DNA of 64,000 bases from Saprospira sp. CCB-QB6 (GTDB lineage: Bacteria > Bacteroidota > Bacteroidia > Chitinophagales > Saprospiraceae). Both the position numbers and the translations under genes were made by a program. The notes under the pieces were generated by a model. That model saw only the letters and a list, made by a program, of their open reading frames with translations, ran no database searches and was not told the origin of the DNA. Positions 52,997 to 62,757 of the stretch are shown piece by piece. Location of the stretch: NCBI RefSeq assembly GCF_028464065.1, contig NZ_CP116808.1, forward strand, positions 124,001 to 188,000, in the 5' to 3' direction. Every line of letters begins with the position of its first letter. The first letter of the stretch is position 1.

Positions 52997-53971
52997 TTAA
53001 GAGAATGAATCTTCTGGATTACTTCTTTCGATACCAGTTGTAAAAGCTGCAATATCCATCTCGGGATAAATTTGGATCATTTGCTGTAAACAAGCTTCCA
53101 TTTTGTCTATGGCTCCAGTTGCTTTATAGAGTTGTGTTTGCATTCGCAAGCCCTCAATGCTCAGCTGATATTGATTAGCTTGTTCGCAAAAAAATAATGC
53201 CCCCTCGTGCATACCTAAGGCATAAAAGTCTAGCGCCTTCTCTAATAAAATTTGATCTTCACTGCGCTGTGGCACTTGCAAACTAGTATGATAAGCCAGC
53301 CAAGCTTTTGCAGCAGCCAAATCCTTTTTCAGATCTTGTAAAAGTTGAGCATACTGTTGCATATACCCTACGCCATAGAAAGCCTTTTCAGTTAACACTT
53401 TTAAATAGGGAAGTGCTTTTTCGCCTTTACCTACTGCTAAATAAGCTCGGCAGAGCAAATCAAAATAATCCTCATTAAAGTTAGATTCGCAAATTGGTAA
53501 TAAGAGCTTAATTGCTAGGGTAAATTCTGCTTCATGAACGGCTATAGCCGCTAAGAAATAGTGCACCTCTGTAGTTGGATTAGCTATATTTTCTAATAGA
53601 AATTTAGCTCGGGGTATATTTTCTTCTAATAAAAAGAGCAACTTAGCTTCGGCTAATTGAGCCTCTTCATAATCTTTAGCTTGCCCATAATAGTGCAAGG
53701 CTAAATCATAGCGTCCCTCTTCCTCCATCAACTGAGCAAACATAAAATAAAGTGAATCCTTTTCTATTTCCTGTTTTAAGCCCACTTGCAAATAACGCTT
53801 TGCACTTAAATAATCGGGTGATTCTTTTTCCAACTCAACCTTAGTCCAATAGAAATAAGCGGCTGCTGTTTTGGGTGATTTTTTCATCAGTTGTTCTGCT
53901 AATTCTTGGCAAGCATCGAGCTCATCAGCTCTAAAAAGTTTGAGCAGTAAATCTTTGTTATTCTCTTTCAT
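52997..53971 (-). CDS. TPR-repeat protein
   Basis: The 324-residue cytoplasmic protein is all-helical with tetratricopeptide-like repeats (AAAYFYWTKVELEKESPDYL, LYFMFAQLMEEEGRYDLALH, DYFDLLCRAYLAVGKGEKAL, LDFYALGMHEGALFFCEQAN). No signal peptide. Partner unknown. Transcribed alone or with the small frame downstream. Confidence 0.8.
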   Translation of the reverse strand: MKENNKDLLLKLFRADELDACQELAEQLMKKSPKTAAAYFYWTKVELEKESPDYLSAKRYLQVGLKQEIEKDSLYFMFAQLMEEEGRYDLALHYYGQAKDYEEAQLAEAKLLFLLEENIPRAKFLLENIANPTTEVHYFLAAIAVHEAEFTLAIKLLLPICESNFNEDYFDLLCRAYLAVGKGEKALPYLKVLTEKAFYGVGYMQQYAQLLQDLKKDLAAAKAWLAYHTSLQVPQRSEDQILLEKALDFYALGMHEGALFFCEQANQYQLSIEGLRMQTQLYKATGAIDKMEACLQQMIQIYPEMDIAAFTTGIERSNPEDSFS

Positions 53972-54365
53972 TTTCGGTCTTTTGATTGGATAAATATGTA
54001 TAAAACTGCTGCGCCTCTTCCATTAAAACCTAGAGTAAGCATTCACCTCTACCCCTGCACAGCTCTAAGAGGACATTATTAAAGTGATTAGTCTACTAAA
54101 ATTCGCCCTACATTTACCATAATGTCAGTTAGTCGTATTTTGTGAACTTTATTTTAAATTATTTTTAACGAACTTAAAATATCAACATCTAAATTTAGAC
54201 AAACTTAAAGATCAATATACTTATCCCTAAGCGTACAATACATTTAGACATATAAAATCCTTAGATCCCCTAATTCCTTATTAAGGAATAAAGTTTCTAA
54301 TTTTAAGCTTAGTACATCTTTCTTTTTTTACAACTAGTATAGCTTAGTTACATTCACTATAAAAA
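53972..54365. other. A/T-rich intergenic gap, no gene seen
   Basis: About 390 bases with frequent stops in all frames. The only structure is a short palindrome, TTCCTTATTAAGGAA, near 54274. It probably holds the promoter of the TPR gene. Confidence 0.6.
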
Positions 54366-56504
54366 CTAAGGCCTTAAGGGCTGAAAACTAAACTTGTATC
54401 CTAGTTCTAGGTAAGGCCCCTGAGCTTGCAAGAACTGATGCGCTGTATACTGTGAAGACTGATTTCCCCAGCGGTAGAACCCTAAGAAAAAACTGTGGCG
54501 ATGGTGGAATAAATTATAATCTACTTTTAAGAGTAAAGACAACTGAGCATACCAACTTTGATTAGCTTCTGGTCCTTCTGACCAATCATAAATCACCCAT
54601 TTATCTAAGAGAGCCTGTTGATTTAAACGAGGACTATTTTGTCCAATTTGTGGCCTTAAGCTAGCCTGAAGGGTCCAATTACTTCCCCAGTTATATTGAT
54701 AATCTAAATAGGCCCGAAACATAAATCGCCCTGTTTGTAATAAAGGCCAATGGCGACTATAAGTATCAGTATAATACCCCTGAATATATCGGAACTGCCC
54801 TTTGAGCTGCCAATTCTCCAAATAGTTTCCACTAAGCTCTATGCCCAAAGCGGCTAGTTCTGATCGGCCATTAAATTGTAATTCTCCTTGTTGGGCCAAA
54901 AGTAATAAGCTATTGGTTGTTAAAGTGGCTCGAACGGCTTTTTCTAATTGGGGCAATTGGGCCATTGACAACTGTAAATAATAAAGCCGCAAACGACCCG
55001 AACTTTTCCAAGCATAATTATAGGCCAGCATGGCTTGTCTGGCATAACTACTTGGCCCTTGCTCAAAAAGCTGGGAATAAGTTGCCGCCAACTGCTGCCG
55101 CTCCTCTACCGAAAAAGAAAACCAATGCAAGGGTATGGGCTCAAAATGTATGGCCAACTGAAAAAGTGGCCGTTTGAGAAACTGATTTTTTTCTAAATAC
55201 CATTGACTGCCCAACTTAATCTTTAAATTTTGAGCAGGGCGAGCTAAGTAGCTGGCCGTAGGATGATAAAGTAAGGAAGAGAAACTGTGGTTCAAGCTAT
55301 CTTGGCCCAAAGGCGTTTGCTCTGCAAGTTCATAACTTTTTTGCCAAAATCGAAGATGCTGACTCAAGGTCAGACTATGATATTTGGACCATTTTTGTTC
55401 TATGTTTGCTTGTAGGCCCAAGCTCATATCTTCTTGTCCTCTTTCTATTTCATATCCATTTTGTTGGACCGAAAGAGTATATTTTTTTCGTTCAGCTAAA
55501 ATGCCCAAATGATATGCCCTTTGCTTTTCTCCTTGATTTAAGGCCAGATAGTCCTGCTCAAAAAACAAACTTTGTCGATCTTCTTTTTCAGTGCCTCTAT
55601 CTAAATAACTGGCTTCTATATACAATTGATGTGGGTGAAGCTGCCCCGGCAGCTGCCCCAACTGCAAACTCAACTGTCCAGATTGCCAAAAGGGACTCAT
55701 TGCCCAAAGGCGCAAACCATATTTTTCACTCAATGGCTGCTCCCAGCTTATAGCAGGCCCCATAAAAGCTTGAATTTGTGCATTTAATGCTTTTTTTTGG
55801 GGTAATTGAGGTAAAAAGCTAGAAAACTGCCCTGCTAAATGTGTTGCTTGAGATAAGCGGCTATCTGCCCAAATGGCCTCCTCTTTTCCCCAATAATTTT
55901 GAGGATAACGCCATAATAAAGCAGACAAACGATTTTGGCCCTCCAAGCTTTGTCCAATAAAGATGGAAGAAAGGCCTATAGGTGATAGTTGTAAAGAAGA
56001 TAAATCTTCCCAATCCCAAAAAGGAGCTTGAGCCAAATTTCCTTTAGACCAAAAGCGTGGAGAGATGCCCTCTTTAGTCAAAGGCGGTTGGACATAATGT
56101 ATATCTCTATGTTGGTCATTTGGCTGCAGCTCAAAATTCCATTTTTCTATCCGATTAGGGGCTAAAGTGCTATCATTTTCGGCTGGCAAAGGGATCAAAA
56201 ATACTTCTAGGGGCAGACTGTCTAGCTTACGAATAAATACTTCTTGAGGATAATAGTCTTTTATCGATAAATAAAGGCGATAAGGTGGAGCCCCTAAGTT
56301 GCTCAACTGAAAATAGCCGTTGGCCTGGCTGTGCACAAAACGGCGGGGATAAAGTTGAAGTACTTCAACTCTAACAGCAGCAAGAGGAGATTTGCTTTCT
56401 GCATCTAAGACAAAGCCACTTAAACTGTCTTGTCCCCAAAGAGGAAAAGAAAAAAAGAGGAGTACCAAAAAAAACAGCAGTTGGAGAATGGGGAGGCGAA
56501 GCAT
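54366..56504 (-). CDS. Outer-membrane beta-barrel protein with carboxypeptidase-regulatory-like domain
   Basis: The 712-residue product has a signal peptide (LLFFLVLLFFSFPLWGQ) and a carboxypeptidase-regulatory-like beta domain (LSGFVLDAESKSPLAAVRVE, YFQLSNLGAPPYRLYLSI). A long region with alternating-residue strands and many Trp, Tyr and Gln follows, typical of an outer-membrane barrel. No recognisable plug domain is seen between the two, so it may be a TonB-receptor relative rather than a full receptor. It ends in a short aromatic strand (LGYKFSFQPLRP). Substrate unknown. Confidence 0.78.
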   Translation of the reverse strand: MLRLPILQLLFFLVLLFFSFPLWGQDSLSGFVLDAESKSPLAAVRVEVLQLYPRRFVHSQANGYFQLSNLGAPPYRLYLSIKDYYPQEVFIRKLDSLPLEVFLIPLPAENDSTLAPNRIEKWNFELQPNDQHRDIHYVQPPLTKEGISPRFWSKGNLAQAPFWDWEDLSSLQLSPIGLSSIFIGQSLEGQNRLSALLWRYPQNYWGKEEAIWADSRLSQATHLAGQFSSFLPQLPQKKALNAQIQAFMGPAISWEQPLSEKYGLRLWAMSPFWQSGQLSLQLGQLPGQLHPHQLYIEASYLDRGTEKEDRQSLFFEQDYLALNQGEKQRAYHLGILAERKKYTLSVQQNGYEIERGQEDMSLGLQANIEQKWSKYHSLTLSQHLRFWQKSYELAEQTPLGQDSLNHSFSSLLYHPTASYLARPAQNLKIKLGSQWYLEKNQFLKRPLFQLAIHFEPIPLHWFSFSVEERQQLAATYSQLFEQGPSSYARQAMLAYNYAWKSSGRLRLYYLQLSMAQLPQLEKAVRATLTTNSLLLLAQQGELQFNGRSELAALGIELSGNYLENWQLKGQFRYIQGYYTDTYSRHWPLLQTGRFMFRAYLDYQYNWGSNWTLQASLRPQIGQNSPRLNQQALLDKWVIYDWSEGPEANQSWYAQLSLLLKVDYNLFHHRHSFFLGFYRWGNQSSQYTAHQFLQAQGPYLELGYKFSFQPLRP

Positions 56505-56570
56505 GAATAGAGGAACTTTTTCTTTTGGGATAAATCACAAATTTAGAAGAAGTTGTCAGGATTTACAATA

Positions 56571-56600
56571 AAAAAGGAGACCGATATATCGGTCTCCTTC
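56571..56600 (-). terminator. Terminator after the acyl-CoA dehydrogenase gene
   Basis: AAGGAGACCGATATATCGGTCTCCTT is a perfect 26-base palindrome (stem AAGGAGACCGAT), with a T-run on the minus strand. Confidence 0.85.
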
Positions 56601-56639
56601 CAGCAACAGACTTAGTGATTGCTTTATACTTTCTAATCT

Positions 56640-56760
56640 ATTTTTGGCGTACTACATAGCGCCAGCCGCCCTAGTGCCTGCGGTAAGCAGACAGCAAGGC
56701 TGCAAGCCGCAGTTCGACGACTGTAGGGAGTAACACCCCAAAACAACTAGTGCAAAACTT
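56640..56760. other. Structured non-coding segment of unknown kind
   Basis: Between the acyl-CoA dehydrogenase stop and its terminator lies a GC-rich patch unlike the main repeat: GCCTGCGGTAAGCAGACAGC, GCTGCAAGCCGCAG and CAGTTCGACGACTG, which can form small hairpins. No frame is open. It is not recognised as a known RNA. Confidence 0.35.
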
Positions 56761-56774
56761 ATTTTAAACAGCCA

Positions 56775-57926
56775 TTAGTCTTTTAGCAAAGAGCGAGAAA
56801 TGACTAATTTTTGGATTTCAGAAGTTCCTTCTCCGATCGTACAAAGTTTTGAGTCGCGGAAAAACTTCTCTACGGGGAAGTCTTTCGTATAACCATAACC
56901 ACCATGTACCTGAATGCTATCCGTAGCTACTTTTACGCAAACCTCGGAGGCCATATATTTAGCCATAGCAGAGATTTTGGTTACGGGAAGGTGATTATCT
57001 TTGAGGTAACCAGCCTTGCGGGTAAGTAATTCAGCGGCTTCAATTTCGGTGGCCATATCAGCAAGTTTGAAAGCAATTGCTTGGAACTTAGAGATGGCTT
57101 TGCCAAACTGTTCTCTTTCTTTAGAGTATTTGAGGGCCGCTTTATAGGCTCCTTTGGCGATACCTAGAGAAAGGGCAGCAATAGAAATTCGGCCACCGTC
57201 TAGAATCTTCATTGCTTGAATAAAGCCTTCTCCTTCTTTGCCCAACAACTGGCTTTTGTGTACGCGGCAATTTTCGAACACCAATTCGGCGGTTTCAGAG
57301 GCACGCATACCTAATTTATTTTCCTTTTTACCAGCAGAAAAGCCTTCCATATTACGCTCAATAACAAAGGCGCTAATTCCGTGGCTATCGAGTAGGTCGC
57401 CTGTGCGGACTAAGACCACTCCAACATCACCACTAATGCCGTGTGTAATCCAGTTCTTGGTACCATTAATAATATAATAGTCGCCATCTTTTTCGGCTGT
57501 ACACTGCATGCGCATAGCATCAGAACCGGTATTGGCTTCTGTTAAGCCCCAAAAAGCAACATGTTCTCCGCTAGCCAATTTAGGCAAATATTTTTTCTTT
57601 TGCTCCTCATTGCCAAACATCAAAATGTGGTTAGTGCCTAATGAGTTGTGAGCGGCTAGAGATAAGCCGATTGAGCTACACACTTGAGCGACTTCTTCGA
57701 TAACCGTGATATATTCTTGGTAGCCTAGGCCCGTTCCTCCATATTCTTCGGGGACCAAAACGCCCATAAATCCTTGTTCCCCCATTTTTTGGAAAAGGTC
57801 TTTGGGAAAATACTGGCGTTCATCCCAATCCATCATTTCGGGGCGAATGTGTTTTTCGGCAAAGTTGCGGGCAGACTCCTGAATAAGAGCCAAAGCCTCA
57901 TTGGCTGAGCTGTTCATGTAATCCAT
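56775..57926 (-). CDS. Acyl-CoA dehydrogenase
   Basis: FAD enzyme that oxidises acyl-CoA to trans-2-enoyl-CoA in beta-oxidation or branched-chain amino acid breakdown, passing electrons to ETF. The family blocks are GLGYQEYITVIEEVAQVCSS, the FAD/substrate motif FWGLTEANTGSDAMRMQC, YIINGTKNWITHG, the REQFGKAISKFQAIAFKLAD helix and the C-terminal QVHGGYGYTKDFPVEKFFRD, then GEGTSEIQKLVISRSLL. In short-chain enzymes the catalytic Glu lies in the last segment (GEGTSEIQ region). The 383-residue length is normal. Chain length preference cannot be read. Confidence 0.93.
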   Translation of the reverse strand: MDYMNSSANEALALIQESARNFAEKHIRPEMMDWDERQYFPKDLFQKMGEQGFMGVLVPEEYGGTGLGYQEYITVIEEVAQVCSSIGLSLAAHNSLGTNHILMFGNEEQKKKYLPKLASGEHVAFWGLTEANTGSDAMRMQCTAEKDGDYYIINGTKNWITHGISGDVGVVLVRTGDLLDSHGISAFVIERNMEGFSAGKKENKLGMRASETAELVFENCRVHKSQLLGKEGEGFIQAMKILDGGRISIAALSLGIAKGAYKAALKYSKEREQFGKAISKFQAIAFKLADMATEIEAAELLTRKAGYLKDNHLPVTKISAMAKYMASEVCVKVATDSIQVHGGYGYTKDFPVEKFFRDSKLCTIGEGTSEIQKLVISRSLLKD

Positions 57927-58189
57927 AAATTAAATAAAGAGATTTTGGGGACCAATTTTGGGTTTTCCTTTTGGTCCAATAGTTTAAGGAAAGCCGCGGC
58001 TCTCCGAGAAATGTCCGTTTTGGCAATTTACAATAAAAAAATTGATTTTTGGTTTTTCGGCTTTTTATGCGAAGCCTTAACATAATTTAACTAGCTTCGG
58101 ATAACTTTAGCATTTTTCATATAAGTGTTTAAGTAAAACAGGAAGTATAATTTTGCGCTCTGCAGGGCCAAAGTATAGGATTTCCATTT

Positions 58190-58335
58190 GGCCTAGCGAT
58201 GTGTAGGGGGGCCGCAGGCCAGACCGAAGCGCTTTAGCGCTGAAGGACCGAGCGACCTGACCAACGGGAGCCGACGCAGCGAAGCAAGTAATAGCGATCC
58301 CCGAAACGTAGCGCCTGCCGCAGGCAGGAGGCCCC
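58190..58335 (-). repeat. GC-rich hairpin repeat (inverted)
   Basis: GGCCTAGCGATGTG, fourth arm GGCC, third arm AGCGC/GCGCT, a modified AGGACCGAGC with about 30 extra bases (CCTGACCAACGGGAGCCGAC), then CCCCGAAACGTAGCG and CCTGCCGCAGGCAGG before GGCCCC. The CCCC end is 55 nt before proC. Confidence 0.8.
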
Positions 58336-58390
58336 AAAAGAAAATTATCTACTTTTTTAAGTTAATCAGCACTGCTTTTAATTTTTTTCT

Positions 58391-59179
58391 ATGCAAACTA
58401 TTGCTTTAGTGGGTTGTGGCAATTTGGGCACAGCTATTATTAAGGGACTATTGGCTAGTGGGCAAGCGCCCCAACATATTCGGGCTAGCCGCCGATCTCT
58501 TTGGGCACTACAGCCTTTATCTGAACTGGGTGTACAAACTTTTTCAGATAATTTGGAGGCCATTCAGGGAGCCGACATTATTATTTTGGGCCTCAAGCCC
58601 TATGTTATGCCTAAGGTTTTGGCGGAAATTGCGCCTAAAATTGGGCCGCAACAGATTGTTGTTTCTTTGGCAACAGGTCTTAGTTTAGATAGTCTAGGCC
58701 AACATCTACCTGAAGAGCAACCTTTGGTTCGCGCTATGCCCAATACCGCTGCCGATGTGAGTGAATCGCTCAGCTGCTTGGCACAAAAAAATTGCAGCCT
58801 ACAACAACAAAAAGCCGTGGGCCATATTTTTGAGGCGGTGGGGGAAGCGATCTGGATTCAGGAAGAACTCATGGAAGCTGCCACCATTTTGGGGGCCTGT
58901 GGCGTTGCTTATGTCCTTCGCTTTATTCGCGCAATGGTTCAAGGCGGCATCCAACTGGGTTTTGATGCCCAAACGGCCAAAAAAATTGTGACCCAAACCA
59001 CCAAGGGGGCTGCCGAACTCCTTTTGCAGGGCGGCAAACACCCTGAAGAAGAAATTGATAAGGTGACTACGCCTAGAGGTTGTACGATCGTCGGCCTTAA
59101 TGAGATGGAACACTCTGGTTTTAGCTCAGCCCTGATTAAAGGGATTTTGGCCTCCTTTGAAGCGATTGAAAAAAAGTAA
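58391..59179 (+). CDS. proC: Pyrroline-5-carboxylate reductase
   Basis: Reduces pyrroline-5-carboxylate to proline with NAD(P)H, the last step of proline synthesis. The N-terminal dinucleotide-binding motif is VGCGNLGTAI, then ADIIILGLKPYV and VRAMPNTAADVSESLSCL. The C-terminal dimerisation domain has GACGVAYVLRFIRAMVQGGI and KVTTPRGCTIVGLNEME, the ProC signature. The 262-residue length is normal. Single gene. Confidence 0.94.
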   Translation: MQTIALVGCGNLGTAIIKGLLASGQAPQHIRASRRSLWALQPLSELGVQTFSDNLEAIQGADIIILGLKPYVMPKVLAEIAPKIGPQQIVVSLATGLSLDSLGQHLPEEQPLVRAMPNTAADVSESLSCLAQKNCSLQQQKAVGHIFEAVGEAIWIQEELMEAATILGACGVAYVLRFIRAMVQGGIQLGFDAQTAKKIVTQTTKGAAELLLQGGKHPEEEIDKVTTPRGCTIVGLNEMEHSGFSSALIKGILASFEAIEKK

Positions 59180-59377
59180 TCCTACATCACAATTTGTCCG
59201 CTAAAAAATGGTCGAGCAGCTTAGAATTACTCTAAATAACTGACAAACAAAAGCTTGCAAGACCTGCTAATTATATTGCCAAAAAAAACTTGGCCCCCAA
59301 TGCCCCAATCAAATCAAAATCACTATTTTTAGCGGGTACGAATGCATTTTCACTTACTTATTCCTAATAATTAAATT

Positions 59378-60772
59378 ATGCTCTTTTCTGTTATCCTGAG
59401 TTTTATCATTGGCTATATAGCCATTGTGTTTGAGCATCCGCTCAAACTGGATAAAACCGTTCCCGCCCTAATTATGGCAGCCCTCTGTTGGGCTTTCGTT
59501 TCTTTGGGCCATCTCCCTGTTTTTGATCATCATGGACATGAGGCAGTATTAGACAATATTCTGCTTCACCATATTGGAAAAACTGCCGAAATCCTCATCT
59601 TCCTTATTGGCGCCATGACGATTGTAGAGCTGATTGACTTACATGGTGGTTTTGGCGCTATTACCGACCGCATCAAAACGACCAAAAAATCGACTATGCT
59701 TTGGATGGTCATGCCTTTGGCCTTTTTCCTTTCTGCAACCCTAGATAACCTCGCTTGTACAATTGTAGTGGTGTCTTTGCTTCGCAAATTGGTGCCCGTA
59801 AAAGAAGAGCGTATTTATTTCATCAGTTTGGGCGTTATTGCCGCTAATGCAGGTGGTGCCTGGTCTCCAATTGGAGATGTAACAACCACTATGCTCTGGA
59901 TTGGTAACCGCATCTCGGTTTCTGGTTTGGTCATGGCCCTTTTGCTCCCTTCTATTGTCTGTGCAGTTATTCCTACAGCCGTTATGGCCGCTATGCCTTA
60001 CATGAAAGGGAATATCACCCCAGCCGATACTTCTGACAATCACGCTGGAGAGAAAAACCCAAAAATCAAAGGCGCAGACACTATGCTTATTGCAGGTCTA
60101 GCCGGTCTAGTTTTCGTGCCTATCTTCAAAACAGTAACCCACCTTCCTCCTTATGTAGGCATGATGCTTTCTTTGGGTGTTGTTTGGTTGATCTCAGAAT
60201 ACCTTCACCCCGATGAAGAATTTGAAGATAAACAGAAATATTCTGCTCACCACGCCCTCTCTCGTATCGAGATGTCTAGTATCCTTTTCTTCCTCGGTAT
60301 CTTGATGGCAGTGGCCTCTCTAGAGTCACTCAATGTACTTAAAGACTTGGCCGAAGCCATGAACGGCGTCTTCCCTTCTGATAAACAATATCTACCCGGT
60401 GTAGTTGGTCTCGACCTCGTTGTTGCGATCCTCGGTCTGGGTTCTGCCCTTATCGATAACGTGCCCTTGGTGGCTGCCGCTATGGGGATGTACTCTACTC
60501 AAGAGTATGTTATGGACCATAAACTATGGCACTTCTTGGCTTATTCTGCTGGTACTGGTGGATCTATGCTCATCATCGGTTCTGCCGCAGGTGTGGCCGC
60601 TATGGGCATGGAGAAAATCGACTTTATGTGGTACATGAAAAAAATCGCTTGGCTGGCCCTAGTCGGCTTCTTTGCTGGAGCGATCGTTTTCTTGCTCATC
60701 CACCCTATCGTTGAGCCTTACCTTATTGATACAGCTAGTCATGCTGTTCCTGCTACTGGTGGTGGACACTAA
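59378..60772 (+). CDS. nhaD: Sodium/proton antiporter
   Basis: A 464-residue inner-membrane protein with about 12 hydrophobic helices. Family signatures are LIFLIGAMTIVELIDLHGGF, FFLSATLDNLACTIV (acidic residue in a discontinuous helix), ANAGGAWSPIGDVTTTMLW and the repeat half ALIDNVPLVAAAMGM. NhaD exports Na+ (and Li+) in exchange for protons, in keeping with a marine or saline habitat. The histidine-rich DHHGHEAVLDN loop is a local feature. Single gene with a clear terminator. Confidence 0.93.
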   Translation: MLFSVILSFIIGYIAIVFEHPLKLDKTVPALIMAALCWAFVSLGHLPVFDHHGHEAVLDNILLHHIGKTAEILIFLIGAMTIVELIDLHGGFGAITDRIKTTKKSTMLWMVMPLAFFLSATLDNLACTIVVVSLLRKLVPVKEERIYFISLGVIAANAGGAWSPIGDVTTTMLWIGNRISVSGLVMALLLPSIVCAVIPTAVMAAMPYMKGNITPADTSDNHAGEKNPKIKGADTMLIAGLAGLVFVPIFKTVTHLPPYVGMMLSLGVVWLISEYLHPDEEFEDKQKYSAHHALSRIEMSSILFFLGILMAVASLESLNVLKDLAEAMNGVFPSDKQYLPGVVGLDLVVAILGLGSALIDNVPLVAAAMGMYSTQEYVMDHKLWHFLAYSAGTGGSMLIIGSAAGVAAMGMEKIDFMWYMKKIAWLALVGFFAGAIVFLLIHPIVEPYLIDTASHAVPATGGGH

Positions 60773-60791
60773 TCTAGCCTATACTTTCTAT

Positions 60792-60831
60792 AAAATGCCT
60801 ATTCCTTCTATAAGGAGTAGGCGTTTTTTTT
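60792..60831 (+). terminator. Terminator after nhaD, directly joined to a repeat
   Basis: AATGCCTATTCCTT and AAGGAGTAGGCGTT pair around CTAT and run into eight T. The GGGG end of the next repeat begins at the base after the T-run. Confidence 0.88.
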
Positions 60832-60951
60832 GGGGCCTCCGCCTCGCTGCGCTCGTCGGCGCTACGTTCCGCAGCTCGCTATTCGCTCGGCCCTTCGGCG
60901 CTTAAAGCGCCTCGGTCTGGCCCTGCGGGCCACTGCTACACATCGCTAGGC
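60832..60951 (+). repeat. GC-rich hairpin repeat
   Basis: GGGGCCTCCGCCTCGCTGCG, CTACGTTCCGCAGCTCGC, GCTCGGCCCT, third arm GGCGC/GCGCC around TTAAA, fourth TGGCC/GGCCA around CTGCG, CATCGCTAGGCC. Confidence 0.82.
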
Positions 60952-61008
60952 CATGGCATTCCAAGCTCAAAAAAGAAAGTCATCAAAAGAAAATTTGTAT
61001 CTATTTCC

Positions 61009-61016
61009 TACATTTG
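61009..61016 (+). promoter_or_regulatory. Bacteroidota -7 promoter box of lipoprotein 61040
   Basis: TACATTTG fits the TAnnTTTG consensus and lies 24 nt before the ATG at 61040, which supports that start over the upstream in-frame ATG at 60953. Confidence 0.5.
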
Positions 61017-61039
61017 CGTTTCGAACAAAAAGAAAAAAT

Positions 61040-61540
61040 ATGAACACGCCTAACTTAATGCTCCTACTTTTTGCCAGCCTATTGCTCCTCTCTTGTGGCC
61101 CCAAAAAAACTGAAGACGGCCTTCCCTTAGACGAAAATGGCCGAGAAGATTTTCTTAGCTTTCATCATAAGTTTTTTCATGAAATTGATTTTCAATTGGC
61201 CCGAATTGACTTCCCCGTTACTGGTCCTCAAATGGCCAATGGCCTGCCCAAACTCATTGAAGAAAAGGACTGGACCCTGCTCCGCCCTATCGAAGGCCAA
61301 GAAGGAGTCGAACGACAATTTGCCCCCCGAGCCAATGATTTAATGGAAGAGTATATCATTAGCCACAAGGCCTTTGTCATTAAGCTGCGCTACCAACACA
61401 ATGAGGTCCAAAATAAATGGTACCTCACTCATTATTCTGGAATTACAAGCCAAAATATGAAAGCCACAGTAGACTCTACTAAGTTAGACAGCAACCGCGT
61501 TTTATTGGTCCATCCCGATTCTCTAGCCAGCAATAAATAA
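61040..61540 (+). CDS. Hypothetical lipoprotein
   Basis: I take ATG 61040 (MNTPNLMLLLFASLLLLSCG, lipobox Cys at residue 19; 166 residues). An earlier in-frame ATG would put the signal sequence inside the protein. The mature part is polar with EDFLSFHHKFFHEIDFQLAR, QRQFAPR-like basic stretch (VERQFAPRANDL) and KWYLTHYSGITSQ. No family recognised. Confidence 0.72.
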   Translation: MNTPNLMLLLFASLLLLSCGPKKTEDGLPLDENGREDFLSFHHKFFHEIDFQLARIDFPVTGPQMANGLPKLIEEKDWTLLRPIEGQEGVERQFAPRANDLMEEYIISHKAFVIKLRYQHNEVQNKWYLTHYSGITSQNMKATVDSTKLDSNRVLLVHPDSLASNK

Positions 61541-61622
61541 ACAAGCGCTTAGCTTTTAAATTTAACCGTTCTTTGTATTTTGGGGCGCAAACGCTTTTTA
61601 TCCGCCAAAAAATTGAAACTAC

Positions 61623-62681
61623 ATGGCTTTGTTGGACCAAATTGTAGAGCGCTTAGGCGCCGAGAAAGCAGCCTATCTGCTCGAACACCAATCATCGACT
61701 TTTCCAAAATCTACGATTCACGCTCCCCGTCCCAACTTCATTGATGAGGTTTGGAGCCAGAGCAACAGAAATATACAAACGCTCCGCAGTCTAGGGAGCC
61801 TACACAATCACGGTCGCCTAGGAGGCACGGGTTTTCTCTCTATCCTTCCTGTAGACCAGGGAATTGAGCATACTGCGGGTGCTTCTTTTGCCCCCAACCC
61901 CATCTACTTCGATCCTGAAAATATCATCAAATTGGCTATTGAGGCAGAATGTAGCGCCGTAGCCACTACTTATGGCGTTTTGGGTACTGTGGCCAGAAAA
62001 TATGCCCACAAAATTCCTTTCGTGGTTAAAATTAACCACAATGAATTGATGACCTACCCCAACAAATATGACCAAATCATGTTTGGCTCAATCAAAAATG
62101 CTTGGGATATGGGCGCTGTAGCCGTAGGCGCAACCATCTATTTTGGCTCTGAAAATTCTAATCGCCAACTTATTGAAGTAGCAGAGGCCTTTGAATATGC
62201 TCATGAACTCGGTATGGCGACCATTCTTTGGTGCTACACCCGCAATTCTGCCTTCAAAAAGGATAAGGATTATCATGTAGCTGCGGACCTTACAGGCCAA
62301 GCCAACCATTTGGGCGTAACGATCCAAGCCGATATTATTAAGCAAAAGTTGCCCGAAAACAATGGCGGCTTTAGCGCAGTAGGGTTTGGAAAGACACATC
62401 CTAAAATGTACTCGGACCTCAGCAGCGAGCACCCTATCGACCTTTGTCGTTACCAAGTAGCTAACTGCTACATGGGCCGTGTAGGTTTGCTCAACTCGGG
62501 TGGAGCTTCTGGTGGAAATGACCTGCAAGATGCTGTAGAAACAGCAGTAATTAACAAACGCGCTGGTGGTTTGGGCCTTATTTTGGGGCGCAAAGCCTTC
62601 CAGAAACCTATGAATGAAGGAGTAGAAATTATTTCTGCCGTTCAAGATGTATATGCTTGTAATGAGATTGACCTAGCCTAA
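61623..62681 (+). CDS. fbaB: Class I fructose-bisphosphate aldolase (DhnA/FbaB type)
   Basis: Cleaves fructose-1,6-bisphosphate to dihydroxyacetone phosphate and glyceraldehyde-3-phosphate through a Schiff base. Family blocks are [90 protein letters not shown] and [12 protein letters not shown]. The length of 352 residues agrees with the bacterial DhnA-type aldolases. The Schiff-base lysine was not assigned. Single gene with terminator. Confidence 0.93.
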   Translation: MALLDQIVERLGAEKAAYLLEHQSSTFPKSTIHAPRPNFIDEVWSQSNRNIQTLRSLGSLHNHGRLGGTGFLSILPVDQGIEHTAGASFAPNPIYFDPENIIKLAIEAECSAVATTYGVLGTVARKYAHKIPFVVKINHNELMTYPNKYDQIMFGSIKNAWDMGAVAVGATIYFGSENSNRQLIEVAEAFEYAHELGMATILWCYTRNSAFKKDKDYHVAADLTGQANHLGVTIQADIIKQKLPENNGGFSAVGFGKTHPKMYSDLSSEHPIDLCRYQVANCYMGRVGLLNSGGASGGNDLQDAVETAVINKRAGGLGLILGRKAFQKPMNEGVEIISAVQDVYACNEIDLA

Positions 62682-62698
62682 GGCCCATGGTCTAAATA

Positions 62699-62728
62699 AA
62701 AAGCCAGCCCCCAAAGGGCTGGCTTTTT
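62699..62728 (+). terminator. Terminator after the aldolase gene
   Basis: AAAAGCCAGCCC and GGGCTGGCTTTT pair around a short loop and end in TTTTTT. About 18 nt after the stop. Confidence 0.9.
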
Positions 62729-62757
62729 TCTGTTTGCAGAACAGACTTTTGGTCCAT

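Noticed and set aside
62088-62645. 185-residue antisense frame within the aldolase gene
   Set aside because: Mirror of a highly conserved gene with strong codon bias; no independent support.
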